Shown here: in pieces, positions 25,938 to 34,271 of the stretch
How positions within the stretch are numbered: position 1 is the first letter of the stretch
Layout of the letters: the number at the start of each line of letters is the position of its first letter
Source: Pricia antarctica
GTDB lineage: Bacteria; Bacteroidota; Bacteroidia; Flavobacteriales; Flavobacteriaceae
Assembly (NCBI GenBank): GCA_011050085.1
Contig: DRGL01000057.1
Location: 1-37,923 of the forward strand
Length of the DNA stretch: 37,923 nt
Reading direction: 5' to 3'
Made by a program: the position numbers and the translations under genes
Notes under the pieces: generated by a model
Told to the model about the DNA's origin: nothing
What the model saw: the letters and a program-made list of their open reading frames with translations, nothing else
Databases searched by the model: none

Positions 25938-27995
25938 TTAAAAAGTCATTCCTTCATCAAATTTGAATAATCCATACGTAGGCCCCTCCATATAGCCCGG
26001 GACATCGGATTTTTGATTTTGGGCCGCTTCATCTGATATGGGAGTGGTAAAAGGCATTTTTCCGGAAGGCGTAAATTTCCCGGTCACAATATCCAAAACG
26101 GCTTCGGGGGTAGTACCGAATGTGGCCAAAACTCCTTGTATATGTTTTGAATCTTCTTGATACACCTCATTTATCGCCCAGGGATTGGTGTAATTGATGG
26201 CCAAAATAGTCGGCTTTTTGGCTGAAATCGTATTCACATAGTCTACATCGATGCCGTTACGGGATAGATCGACATGTAAGGGTTCGCCTTTCGATTGGAA
26301 TAGGGATGGTCCTTTTGGAATCAACCACAGTAGTACTACATCGGCCTCTTCAGGGGTTTCGACAAACGTCACGTCCCAGCTATTTTTTTTGGAAGTGAAT
26401 AGGTTTGACGAAGCGCCTTCCCTGTCTTGCATATAGGTTTCGAAATATACTTTTGTTGTTGCTTTCAAAGGGAGGACGTCTTCTGTATTTCTAAGCCAGA
26501 CAATCGACTTTCGTAATGCTTCCTCGGCTTTTTTCTTGGAGTAATCCTTTCCAACGATATTCTTTGCCGCAGACACCTTTACATATGGATTTTCAAATAT
26601 GCCCAGTTGAAACTTCTCGATCAATATTTTGTGCACCGATGCATCCACAAGGGGCATTAGCTCTGGGAACTTTTGAAGGGTATCTATCAGCAATCCAGGA
26701 TCGGCCTGGCCAGAAAAGAGATTAATCCCGGCCTCCAAGGCTTTTTTATAGCGCTCTTGAATGCTAAGATTTTCTACGCCCCAAGGCATCATTTCAATAG
26801 GGCCGGTATCTGAATTGATAATACCTTTAAAACCGAGTCGACCTCTTAAAACATCCTGTAAAATTTCTTTATTAAAAGCGAAACCCACTTCTTCATACGC
26901 TGTGCCGGATGGGAGGGAATAGTAGGGCATAATCGCTGAAGTACCTGCATCAATAGCTGCCCTAAAAGGAATAAGGTTTCTGTCAAACATGCCGCCAGGG
27001 TAGATGCCTTTTTTGCCCCAATCGAAATGGGGATCTTGGCCACCTTCCCCGGAACCTCCTCCCGGAAAATGTTTGGTCGTCAGGGCCACGGAACCAGCAC
27101 CTAAACTATCGCCTTGAAATCCTAGAACAATCGCCTTCATCATGTTGGCGGCTAGGTCGGCATCTTCCCCAAACGTACCTTCAATCCGTTGCCAGCGGGG
27201 CTCTGTAGCTAAATCCGCCATATACATATAGCCTTTGTTAAGGCCCACGGCACGCCACTCTTGCCGAGATATATCGGCAAATTCCCGGACAAGGTCAAAG
27301 TCTCTCATAGCGGCCAGACCAAGCTCTCCTGGGAAAGCCGTAAATGCCGTTCTCCCCATACTTAGGCCTATTGATGCGTCGGTCGAAATATGGTTGCGTG
27401 GATTGGATGCGATGGTGGCCGGAATACCAAACTCACCATCTTCACATAATTCCTGTAATCGGTTGGACCATTTTGCCAGAGTATCGATTGCGGTATTGGC
27501 CCGAAGGATAAAATGTCGTTTATAGAACTGTTTAACGTCTTTAGCAGTACCTGCGGAAGACATCATAGGTGCTGCCAATGGTTTCTTCGTAAAAAAGTTC
27601 ATTTCGCTCACTTGGTCCGATTCAGAAAATCCGCTGGTAATGGGCTTTTCACTTGGACCACGGCCCGCATCGTTCTCCATTAGTGTGGTACTTATAAGCA
27701 TGAGTCCCGCTTTTTGCTCAAGGCTAAGTTTCGATACCAAGTCCGCACTTCGTTCCTCAGGGGATAAACGCCAATCTTCGTAAACATCTAAACTATTGTT
27801 CCGGTTGAGGTCTTTAAATTTAAGACCCTCTACCTCCATAATTTTCGCTGAACGGGATTCTAAATCTGGTCGGTCTTCTCCTAAATCATTCAATTTTTCA
27901 GGGGTATCACCGCAGGAAACGAGTAACATAAAAACAAAAACTGAGCTTAGTGCTATTTTCAATCCCACCTTATTTTCTGAATTTATCATTACCAT
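25938..27995 (-). CDS. Glycoside hydrolase family 3 lipoprotein (beta-glucosidase/xylosidase-like)
   Basis: A 685-residue secreted glycosidase. Residues 1-27 form a lipoprotein signal ending LLVSC (Cys28). The GH3 N-terminal (alpha/beta)8 domain covers about 70-450, with the GGGSGEGGQDPHFDWG region and the nucleophile-site SDT, Asp near 396 (GFKGIINSDTGPIEM). The C-terminal alpha/beta sandwich covers about 480-680 and ends YGLFKFDEGM. No fibronectin-III domain follows, so it is the short architecture. It carries a leading 40-residue EVEGLKFKDLNRNNSLDVYEDW-type segment after the signal, seen in Bacteroidota GH3 proteins. Substrate could be a beta-linked glucan, xylan or uronide oligomer. Divergent from the DUF4861 gene. 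It may start 6 bases later, at the second ATG. Confidence 0.9.
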   Translation of the reverse strand: MVMINSENKVGLKIALSSVFVFMLLVSCGDTPEKLNDLGEDRPDLESRSAKIMEVEGLKFKDLNRNNSLDVYEDWRLSPEERSADLVSKLSLEQKAGLMLISTTLMENDAGRGPSEKPITSGFSESDQVSEMNFFTKKPLAAPMMSSAGTAKDVKQFYKRHFILRANTAIDTLAKWSNRLQELCEDGEFGIPATIASNPRNHISTDASIGLSMGRTAFTAFPGELGLAAMRDFDLVREFADISRQEWRAVGLNKGYMYMADLATEPRWQRIEGTFGEDADLAANMMKAIVLGFQGDSLGAGSVALTTKHFPGGGSGEGGQDPHFDWGKKGIYPGGMFDRNLIPFRAAIDAGTSAIMPYYSLPSGTAYEEVGFAFNKEILQDVLRGRLGFKGIINSDTGPIEMMPWGVENLSIQERYKKALEAGINLFSGQADPGLLIDTLQKFPELMPLVDASVHKILIEKFQLGIFENPYVKVSAAKNIVGKDYSKKKAEEALRKSIVWLRNTEDVLPLKATTKVYFETYMQDREGASSNLFTSKKNSWDVTFVETPEEADVVLLWLIPKGPSLFQSKGEPLHVDLSRNGIDVDYVNTISAKKPTILAINYTNPWAINEVYQEDSKHIQGVLATFGTTPEAVLDIVTGKFTPSGKMPFTTPISDEAAQNQKSDVPGYMEGPTYGLFKFDEGMTF

Positions 27996-28498
27996 ATTTT
28001 AAAATGACAAGCCTTTTAAAAAGGTTTATCTATTAAGTGTTTACAATAGTGTTGGAACGAATTTAACATTTTTTTTAATCGATACGGCATTTTACTGAAA
28101 ACGGCCATTTTCAAAATCATCCACTTCAGAAATTTTAAAGTAAAACTCCCAAATATTGGCGAAAACCTATGGTCAATTTATTTGTATGGTGTTCCGCCCA
28201 TCGAATAGATAAGACAAATAGAAATACAATTGATGTATTTATTGAAAATTAGTCTGGACTTCACGAACCTATTGTGGTGCAGGGAGAGTATGGAAATTCT
28301 GCTTAATTTTCTGATTTCCGATAAATGCCAAACGTTAATCCAATAGATAACGAACTGGTTCATTTTAGTTTAAATTACGATTCGCGACCTATACGCTCGC
28401 ATGTTACAGAAAATTTCTAAATTAGGCATGTATAAAATAAGCAAATGCTTAGAAATGATAATAGCTTATATTGATATGGTAAGCTAAAATTAATAAAA
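27996..28498 (+). other. 503-base divergent region between GH3 and DUF4861 genes
   Basis: No convincing gene is seen; a 61-codon minus-strand frame at 28178-28363 has no plausible start context and is probably noise. The stretch should hold the two divergent promoters, but no exact TAnnTTTG was found on either strand. The one structured element is the inverted repeat at 28462-28486. Confidence 0.5.
28462..28486 (+). repeat. Inverted repeat just ahead of the DUF4861 start
   Basis: TAGCTTA at 28462-28468 pairs with TAAGCTA at 28480-28486, a perfect 7-bp stem around an 11-base loop. It ends 12 bases before the ATG, where it could be an operator or an mRNA hairpin. Confidence 0.4.
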
Positions 28499-29482
28499 AT
28501 GAGAAAAGTAAACTTAGGGTTGATTTTAGTAATCTTGGTGTTCCAAGCCTGTAAACAGAACCAAAAAAATCAAGAAGAACAGGTTGCAATGCCCGAAGAG
28601 AAAGTTTTAGCCAAAACTTATGCTGAAATTTCCATTAAGGAAGGTGGTGAATGGCAGGGAAAAAAGTATGTAGGAGATAATTTTACCTTTAAAAATGTAG
28701 ATTACTTAAAAGCACCGGATAGTTTGACGGACCATTCGTATTTCGTACGGTATGAAGGGCCGGGTTGGGAAAGTAGTAAAGTTGGGTATCGGTTATACTT
28801 CGATTGGCGTAACGCCATTGATATTTTTGGCAAAAAAGTGGATACCATGGTACTTTCAAAAGTGGGTTTAGATAACTATGATTCGTACCATGAAAGCAAC
28901 CCGTGGGGTCAAGATATTTTAAAAGCTGGAAATTCCCTTGGAATCGGCTCCTATGGCCGTTTCGATGGGGATGAGACCGTGACCCATTTCAAGGAAGTAG
29001 ATTCCACTACGGCGCAAATTCACAATACCGCAGATGCTTCTGGTGTAACGGTAAACTATTATGGTTGGAATGCGTTAGAACAGAAGATAGACCTTAAAGT
29101 GGATTTGATGATTGCGCCTGAATCAAGACTTACCAAAGCTACTTTAACACCATCAATAGATGGGGATGGTTTAAGTACCGGAATCGTTAAGTTCGATGGT
29201 ATAGAACTTATGCAAAAGCAAGGGGTAAATGGCTGGGCTTACATAGCAACTTACGGAGAACAGACTTTGGTTCCCGATGATTTGGGGATGGTCATTTTTT
29301 ATAAAATTGACCAGGTTGAAAAAGTTACGGCATCTGAATTTGACCATTTGCTTGTCTTCAAACCAACGACAGATGCTATTGATTACTACTTTGGTGCTGC
29401 TTGGGAACAGGAGAAAGGTGGTATAAAATCAAAAGAGGATTTTATAAAATATGTAGATGCTACGTTGGGCGATTTGGAATAA
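28499..29482 (+). CDS. DUF4861 lipoprotein
   Basis: A 327-residue surface or periplasmic protein. A lipoprotein signal ends VFQAC (Cys18), followed by a charged spacer. The rest matches DUF4861, a beta-rich family in Bacteroidota glycan-degrading loci: the DHSYFVRYEGPGWESSKVGYRLYFDWRN block and the KVGLDNYDSYHE and NPWGQDILKAG blocks are typical. The fold recalls beta-sandwich lyase-like or carbohydrate-binding proteins, but no catalytic residues can be assigned. It precedes the GH105 gene by 338 bases and is divergent from GH3, so it fits an unsaturated-uronide or pectin/ulvan-type pathway by context. Confidence 0.85.
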   Translation: MRKVNLGLILVILVFQACKQNQKNQEEQVAMPEEKVLAKTYAEISIKEGGEWQGKKYVGDNFTFKNVDYLKAPDSLTDHSYFVRYEGPGWESSKVGYRLYFDWRNAIDIFGKKVDTMVLSKVGLDNYDSYHESNPWGQDILKAGNSLGIGSYGRFDGDETVTHFKEVDSTTAQIHNTADASGVTVNYYGWNALEQKIDLKVDLMIAPESRLTKATLTPSIDGDGLSTGIVKFDGIELMQKQGVNGWAYIATYGEQTLVPDDLGMVIFYKIDQVEKVTASEFDHLLVFKPTTDAIDYYFGAAWEQEKGGIKSKEDFIKYVDATLGDLE

Positions 29483-29610
29483 AAGTATACGTGCTAATCC
29501 GTCCACTATTTCAATTATACCATTGATGTAATTTTTTTACTGGGTCGTTACGTTCAAAAATCCATAAAATTCACTTGATAATTTAATGGCCGTAAGAGAT
29601 TAGTGAATAT

Positions 29611-29820
29611 ATGATTGGAGAATTCAAGTGGAAAAGATTAGGAATACCATCCTCAAAATGGAGGCGTGAAAATTTAATGAGACTAAGTGAGCTAACCTAT
29701 CCCAATCACCAAGAATCGTATAACGATAGGATTGTCAGAGACCCAGAAGAATCCGATTTAGTATTGAGTGACGCTAATACTATGTTGGGGGTCTACAGAA
29801 CGAATGAAAACACTAAATAA
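29611..29820 (+). CDS. Unrecognised 69-residue frame abutting GH105
   Basis: A 69-codon frame that stops immediately before the GH105 ATG. The first half is basic (KWKRLGIPSSKWRR), and the second half is acidic (RDPEESDLVLSD). No signal peptide or membrane segment. It matches no family I know and may be a remnant, a small gene or chance. The end-to-start abutment hints at coupling. Confidence 0.3.
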   Translation: MIGEFKWKRLGIPSSKWRRENLMRLSELTYPNHQESYNDRIVRDPEESDLVLSDANTMLGVYRTNENTK

Positions 29821-31071
29821 ATGAACATGAAGTATACTATGCATTTGAAAAACCTTTTAGGAATGATTGCGCTGTTCGTTTTGCTGTGTAGTTGTAAATC
29901 CGGAGAAAAGGAAACTGTGAAAGATGCCGAGGCAACTTCGGAAATGGTCGTATCTAAAGATGCAAAATGGTCTGAACGTATGGCCCTATCTGAAATTTCT
30001 AGATTTCCAGACCCTACACTACTGGATTTCCAGACAAAATCTCGATGGAGCTATACCAATGGTTTAGTATTACAGGCCATGGAGCAAGTATATGATGAAA
30101 CTGGGGATAGAAAAATCTACGATTACATTTATGATTATGCCAATCGAATGATTAATGATAAAGGCAGTATCAAGACCTATAAATTATCCGACTATAATTT
30201 GGATATGATCAAGTCTGGCGATGCCATATTTTGGCTACAACAGAAAAATCAGGAGGAGCGTTTTAAAATTGCCATGGATAGCCTTCACCTTCAATTGGAA
30301 GGCCAGCCCACGACCTCCGAAGGTGGTTATTGGCACAAAAAAAGGTATCCGAATCAAATGTGGTTAGATGGTGTTTTCATGGCCGAACCCTTTCATGCCA
30401 AATATGCTTTGGAATATTTGGAAGATGATGAAGCTATGAAAGTGTTGGATAAAATAGTACTGCAATTCGACCTTATCGAAAAGTATAATAGAGATCCTGA
30501 AACCGGACTGTATTATCACGGCTGGGATGAAAGTAGGGAGCAGCGGTGGGCCAATACGGAAACCGGACTTTCCGAGAATTTTTGGTCCCGCGGTATGGGT
30601 TGGTATGGTATGGCAATGGTTGACATATTAGATTATCTACCGGAGAGTCACCCAGGTCGTGACCGTATTATCGGATACTTAAAACAATACGCTGAAGCAA
30701 TTATTAAATATCAAGATGTGAGTGGTGCTTGGTGGCAGGTGCTAAATATGCCAAAACGTGAGGGTAATTATTTAGAGGCAACAGGAACATCAATGTTTAC
30801 GTATACCTTGGCTAAAGCTGCGAATAAAGGATATATTTCCAATTCATATTTAGACAACGCAAAAAAGGGATTCGATGGAATTATAGACGAATTTATTACC
30901 ATTGAGGATAATGGAGTTATTAATCTGACCAAATGTTGTGGGGTTGCCGGTTTAGGGGGAGACCCCTATCGCGACGGTACTTTCGACTATTATGTAAATG
31001 AGATTATACGGTCTAACGACCCTAAAGGTACAGGTCCTTTTATGTTCGCTGCTATGGAACTGAATAGATGA
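29821..31071 (+). CDS. Glycoside hydrolase family 105 lipoprotein (unsaturated uronyl hydrolase)
   Basis: A 416-residue lipoprotein (signal ending LLCSC, Cys25) with the (alpha/alpha)6 fold of YteR/YesR. GH105 enzymes remove the unsaturated uronic acid left at the non-reducing end by polysaccharide lyases, by hydration of the 4,5 double bond. Catalytic Asp183 lies in MWLDGVFMAEPF; GLYYHGWDES, FWSRGMGWYGMAMVD and the CCGVAGLGG segments are conserved in the family. The most likely substrate is rhamnogalacturonan or ulvan fragments. No lyase lies in the window, so the upstream step must be elsewhere. Several in-frame ATGs occur near the start (29821, 29827, 29839), and the first is used here. 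Confidence 0.92.
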   Translation: MNMKYTMHLKNLLGMIALFVLLCSCKSGEKETVKDAEATSEMVVSKDAKWSERMALSEISRFPDPTLLDFQTKSRWSYTNGLVLQAMEQVYDETGDRKIYDYIYDYANRMINDKGSIKTYKLSDYNLDMIKSGDAIFWLQQKNQEERFKIAMDSLHLQLEGQPTTSEGGYWHKKRYPNQMWLDGVFMAEPFHAKYALEYLEDDEAMKVLDKIVLQFDLIEKYNRDPETGLYYHGWDESREQRWANTETGLSENFWSRGMGWYGMAMVDILDYLPESHPGRDRIIGYLKQYAEAIIKYQDVSGAWWQVLNMPKREGNYLEATGTSMFTYTLAKAANKGYISNSYLDNAKKGFDGIIDEFITIEDNGVINLTKCCGVAGLGGDPYRDGTFDYYVNEIIRSNDPKGTGPFMFAAMELNR

Positions 31072-31268
31072 TCAAGATATACGAACGCTTCCTTCCTATC
31101 GACAATTATATTGTATATCCATTTTGGATAGTTTTTGTTACAAAAGGATAGTAATGAATGCATCCCATTATATAAGAAAGTCTCTTTTAAGATTTTGAGG
31201 GATGTAACAAAAACGTGGTAATTGAACTTTTAAAAAATCTTAATTAAAAAATGTGAAGTTTACATTTT

Positions 31269-31812
31269 CTAGACTTTCTCCAATGCCTTTAGTTGGGTCT
31301 TTAACGCCTTCATGTTTTCAATTTTAACTGGATTCAAAAATGCTTTCCATAAGTTCTGAAATAGTGGTGTTGACCTAAAAATTTAAGGTTCATTTCCATC
31401 CATTCCTTATCCGAATAGTCAATATTCAAAAATAAGCTCCATTCTTTTCGCAACGCCTTATTTTTGGAATCAAATTCCGGGTTCCCAAATGATGCAAATC
31501 TGCATCACAAATAATTTTTTGATGTAGTAGTCTAGGTTTTTGTGGCATGTGTGTAGCATTTATACAATCGATTACGGTAGTAATGCGAAAATTCGGATAA
31601 TTGTGCTCCAGTAGAAATTCAATGGCCAATCGAACGCTAACAGCCTCATGGTTCGCAAATATATCGTGAAAAAGTGTACTCAATAACAGGGGTTCCAATT
31701 CTTCCACCGAACTATTTTCGTAACTCCCTATTTTTTGTACTGTAGTAAAAACTTCCTGTGTGTGTTCCAAATAGTTACGTGTTCTAAAAAAGAAATTACC
31801 AAGTCGTACCAT
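31269..31812 (-). pseudogene. HD-domain protein, broken by two frameshifts
   Basis: Three pieces read in successive frames restore one protein. Piece one (ATG 31812, stop near 31426) has the HTQEVF and STLFHDIF motifs of an HD phosphohydrolase and reaches ICDADLHHLG. A frame change near 31475-31485 leads to piece two, EFDSKNKALRKEWSLFLN and on to QHHYFRTYG, which stops at 31334. A second change there gives KAFLNPVKIENMKALKTQ and a stop at 31269. Between HD and NHEAV several residues usual in this family are missing. It looks like the N-terminal HD part of a flavobacterial family often linked to membrane DUF5706 proteins. It is probably a decayed gene; an upstream ATG at 31851 belongs to another frame. 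It follows the cmoA remnant by 2 bases. Confidence 0.75.
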
Positions 31813-31814
31813 GA

Positions 31815-32540
31815 TTATTTGATTGCGATCAAACCAGTAAAATTGTACCACTTAAAAAAGACTTCAGTAAACCGAAAGCCGCATGATTTGAGTAGTTCTC
31901 AATTTTCGGAGAGCTTGAAGGGAACCAGGACATTTTCAAGTAATCCCCTTTTTTTTGCGATTTCTATCTCATCGTAACCGTTCCGCTTTTTGAAGGTATA
32001 ATAATGCTCGATGAAAAGCCGGCTGCAGATACTATGTTCGGTCAATATTTTTTCGATAAGAATTACAGTTCCGTTTTCGCGCAGGCATTAACAAATTTTA
32101 TTTAGTATTTTTTCGCGGTTCAAAAGCCGAAGGAATTGAAGCGTAAGACAGAAGATAACCACCGACGGATTGTCCATTTCAATGTTGCAGATTAAATCTT
32201 GATTCTCATAGGCAACTTTTCTTGAAACACCTGCTACTTTTAAATTAGCCTTACATTTGGCTAACATTTCATCGGATTTGTCGATGCCCACAAAACCGAT
32301 ATCATCAGACAGTATCTAATCAAGATTTATCATGGTCGTTCCGGTCGAACAGCCTAAATCATATATATTAGTGCCCTTTACGGCAAAATCTTTGCTCAGT
32401 TCGGCTACCATTTATTGCATTTCTTCATAGAACGGAACGGAGCGCACAACAATATCGTCAAAGACAGTTGCTACCTCTTTATTAAATTTGAAGGTGTAAG
32501 CGGGTCATTGCGCATCTTGGAAGACATTATCTTTTAGCAT
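31815..32540 (-). pseudogene. cmoA: cmoA remnant with five in-frame stop codons
   Basis: One frame reads through 241 codons with no frameshift from ATG 32540 to a final TAA at 31815, the length of CmoA (carboxy-S-adenosylmethionine synthase, which makes the donor for tRNA wobble-uridine modification). Conserved parts include [27 protein letters not shown] (SAM-binding glycine motif), VGIDKSDEML, VVIFCLTLQFL and FKKRNGYDE. Stops interrupt at codons 12 (TGA), 43 (TAA), 75 (TAG), 151 (TAA) and 214 (TGA). All three stop types are present, so recoding of one codon does not explain it. Decay, or a very high error rate in this part, is more likely. The 3' neighbour is also broken, while PAP2 upstream is intact. 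Confidence 0.85.
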
Positions 32541-32552
32541 TTCGGTTCAAAT

Positions 32553-33188
32553 TTAAAAATTGTATATAAAGCCTAGGGCATAGTTATAGTCCCAACTTGT
32601 AAAAGTCAGTTTCATATGCTCTTTTTGATAGGGGGTCGTAAATAGGTAAGCACTTCCAATGCCGATTGCGGCTCCTGCTAGTATATCCCAGCCGTCATGT
32701 CTTTGCGCCTCGATGCGACTATATCCTGTAAACCCGGCGAGTGCATAAGCGGGTATACCATATTTCCATCCATATCTTCTTTGTATGAAGGCGGCACTTT
32801 GAAAAGTTGTCGATGTGTGTCCTGAAGGAAAAGCTCTATCACCATTATTGTAAGGACGCTTTTTATTAGTAGCGTATTTAATGCCTATAGTCAGCGCTTG
32901 ATTCAGTACAAAACCTTTTGAAAATTGAAATGTTCCTTTTGAATCTCCAATAATAAGGGAACTGCTAAAGGCTGTTGCGGGTAAAGCGAATAAGATAATA
33001 TCGCCAGTAGTCTCGATGGCCTTGTTCTGTGCTGTCAAAGGTTGCGAATACAAAAATGATACTAAAACGAGCGTCGCAACACCAATGAACTTAATTGTTT
33101 TAGGGGAATTCAATGCAATACTATTTTTAAAGTCTTTTGCGAAATTAATTATTGAATCTAAAGAAATCTTAAAGTTGAAATGGAGCAA
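32553..33188 (-). CDS. PAP2-superfamily phosphatase
   Basis: A 211-residue membrane-associated phosphatase. Three PAP2 motifs are intact: KYATNKKRP (residues 104-112), PSGH (121-124) and SR-x5-H-x3-D (157-168: Ser157, Arg158, His164, Asp168). A hydrophobic helix at about 32-50 may anchor or export it. The family includes lipid phosphate and undecaprenyl-diphosphate phosphatases, and the substrate is not evident. It is the first gene of a likely three-gene minus-strand set with the cmoA remnant (12 bases later) and the HD remnant. Confidence 0.9.
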   Translation of the reverse strand: MLHFNFKISLDSIINFAKDFKNSIALNSPKTIKFIGVATLVLVSFLYSQPLTAQNKAIETTGDIILFALPATAFSSSLIIGDSKGTFQFSKGFVLNQALTIGIKYATNKKRPYNNGDRAFPSGHTSTTFQSAAFIQRRYGWKYGIPAYALAGFTGYSRIEAQRHDGWDILAGAAIGIGSAYLFTTPYQKEHMKLTFTSWDYNYALGFIYNF

Positions 33189-33276
33189 CAGGGGTTGATT
33201 TAATCGGGCAAGTATCTTTTATAATTCCTAAAAAGAACATTATGTAATCTACGTAATCTAAGCGTTGGTACTTGAT

Positions 33277-33378
33277 TTACAATGAATTTTTTCTAGATAC
33301 CCAAAAGACGGAAAGTACAAAGGGTATAAAAAAAATAATGCCTATTGTTATCTTTACGAATGTCTTAAGAAATGCCAT
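33277..33378 (-). CDS. Possible 33-residue single-helix membrane peptide
   Basis: A short frame from ATG 33378 to TAA 33277. It begins MAFLKTFVKI, has one hydrophobic helix of about 18 residues including a FFIPFVLSVFW stretch, and ends with a basic tail (SRKNSL). It has an A/G-rich leader ahead of the ATG. The hydrophobic-then-positive pattern is like known bacterial micro-membrane proteins. The surrounding 323 bases (33189-33511) hold nothing else that I can see. Confidence 0.4.
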   Translation of the reverse strand: MAFLKTFVKITIGIIFFIPFVLSVFWVSRKNSL

Positions 33379-33511
33379 ACTCTTTGTTTTTAGCAACCAC
33401 ATCTTCAAGTGAATTAATAGAGGGCTAAGCTAGCAGAGAATTCTAAAGGAATTATTAAGGATTTTAGCATTTGAAATTAATTAGCGAACATTTAACACCA
33501 CACTATAAACT

Positions 33512-34261
33512 TTAGTGTTTGTTGACATTTCCCTTCAACTGCACATGTGAAATATAAATTAGAATGGCCATTAGTACAATGGATACCAACGAAGCGGGTA
33601 ATGTTCCTAAATCCAGACCACCCTTAATTAGGGGTTTGGTGAGGAAATCACCAAAGGTTGCACCAAAAGGTCTTGTAAAGATAAATGCAATCCAAAAAAG
33701 GACGATTTGGTTGAGCTTCGTAAAGTAGTGCAATACCACCACCACCAAAATAATGGACGCGGTTACCAAAGCGCCGATTAAATAACTTAAGCCCAGAACG
33801 TCACTTAGATAATCGCCAAAAGCGGTACCCAAACTGTTTGAAAATAAAACTGTAATCCAAAAAAAGACTTCCTTTTTAGGTTGCATAATTGGATACACTT
33901 CCAAATTGGAGAATTTTTTATACCAAGCGAATAGCGTTATGATGAAGCCCGTAAAAAGTAACAAGCTGCCCCATGTATAACCGATATTCAAGCTACGGTC
34001 AATGAAATCGGAAATCTCAGTGCCCAAAGTGGTGGTTGCGATGATGACCAACCAAAACCAGACCGGTACGTATTTTCTTTTGGCCAATTGAATACTTAAG
34101 GCTACACCGAAAAAAGCAAGGGTTATCAGAATACCGACGGTATAGCCTAAGCCGAGGGTCTGGGCTATAAAATCGCCCAAGGTTTCACCCAAAGTGGTTG
34201 CAACGATTTTCATCACCCAAAACAACAAGCTTATCTGGGCTACTTTGTTCAGTGTATGCAT
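33512..34261 (-). CDS. DUF347-repeat membrane protein (COG4705)
   Basis: A 249-residue polytopic inner-membrane protein built of four internal repeats. Each has a KI-x-ATTLGET-x-GDF-like or TT-LGTEISDF-like motif followed by LGLGY: ATTLGETLGDF then LGLGYTVG; ATTTLGTEISDF then LNIGYTWG; SNSLGTAFGDYLSD then LGLSY; and TRPFGATFGDFLTKP near the end. This is the DUF347 repeat. No transported substrate is established in what I know. I start it at ATG 34261 (MHTLNKVAQ); a longer frame exists, but it would overlap the upstream TonB-dependent receptor gene. It lies 10 bases after that gene's stop and so is likely cotranscribed with it. Confidence 0.88.
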   Translation of the reverse strand: MHTLNKVAQISLLFWVMKIVATTLGETLGDFIAQTLGLGYTVGILITLAFFGVALSIQLAKRKYVPVWFWLVIIATTTLGTEISDFIDRSLNIGYTWGSLLLFTGFIITLFAWYKKFSNLEVYPIMQPKKEVFFWITVLFSNSLGTAFGDYLSDVLGLSYLIGALVTASIILVVVVLHYFTKLNQIVLFWIAFIFTRPFGATFGDFLTKPLIKGGLDLGTLPASLVSIVLMAILIYISHVQLKGNVNKH

Positions 34262-34271
34262 ACGAACAGTT

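Noticed and set aside
28178-28363. A 61-codon minus-strand frame in the GH3/DUF4861 gap
   Set aside because: Composition is like the surrounding noncoding DNA, with no start context and no recognisable motif.
31100-31268. Signs of an insertion sequence or attachment site causing decay of the cmoA/HD genes
   Set aside because: No terminal inverted repeats, transposase-like frame or tRNA end was found in or around the block.
31815-32540. Stop-codon recoding (for example selenocysteine or reassigned codons) in cmoA
   Set aside because: All three stop codons occur, and neighbouring intact genes use TAA, TAG and TGA as normal stops.
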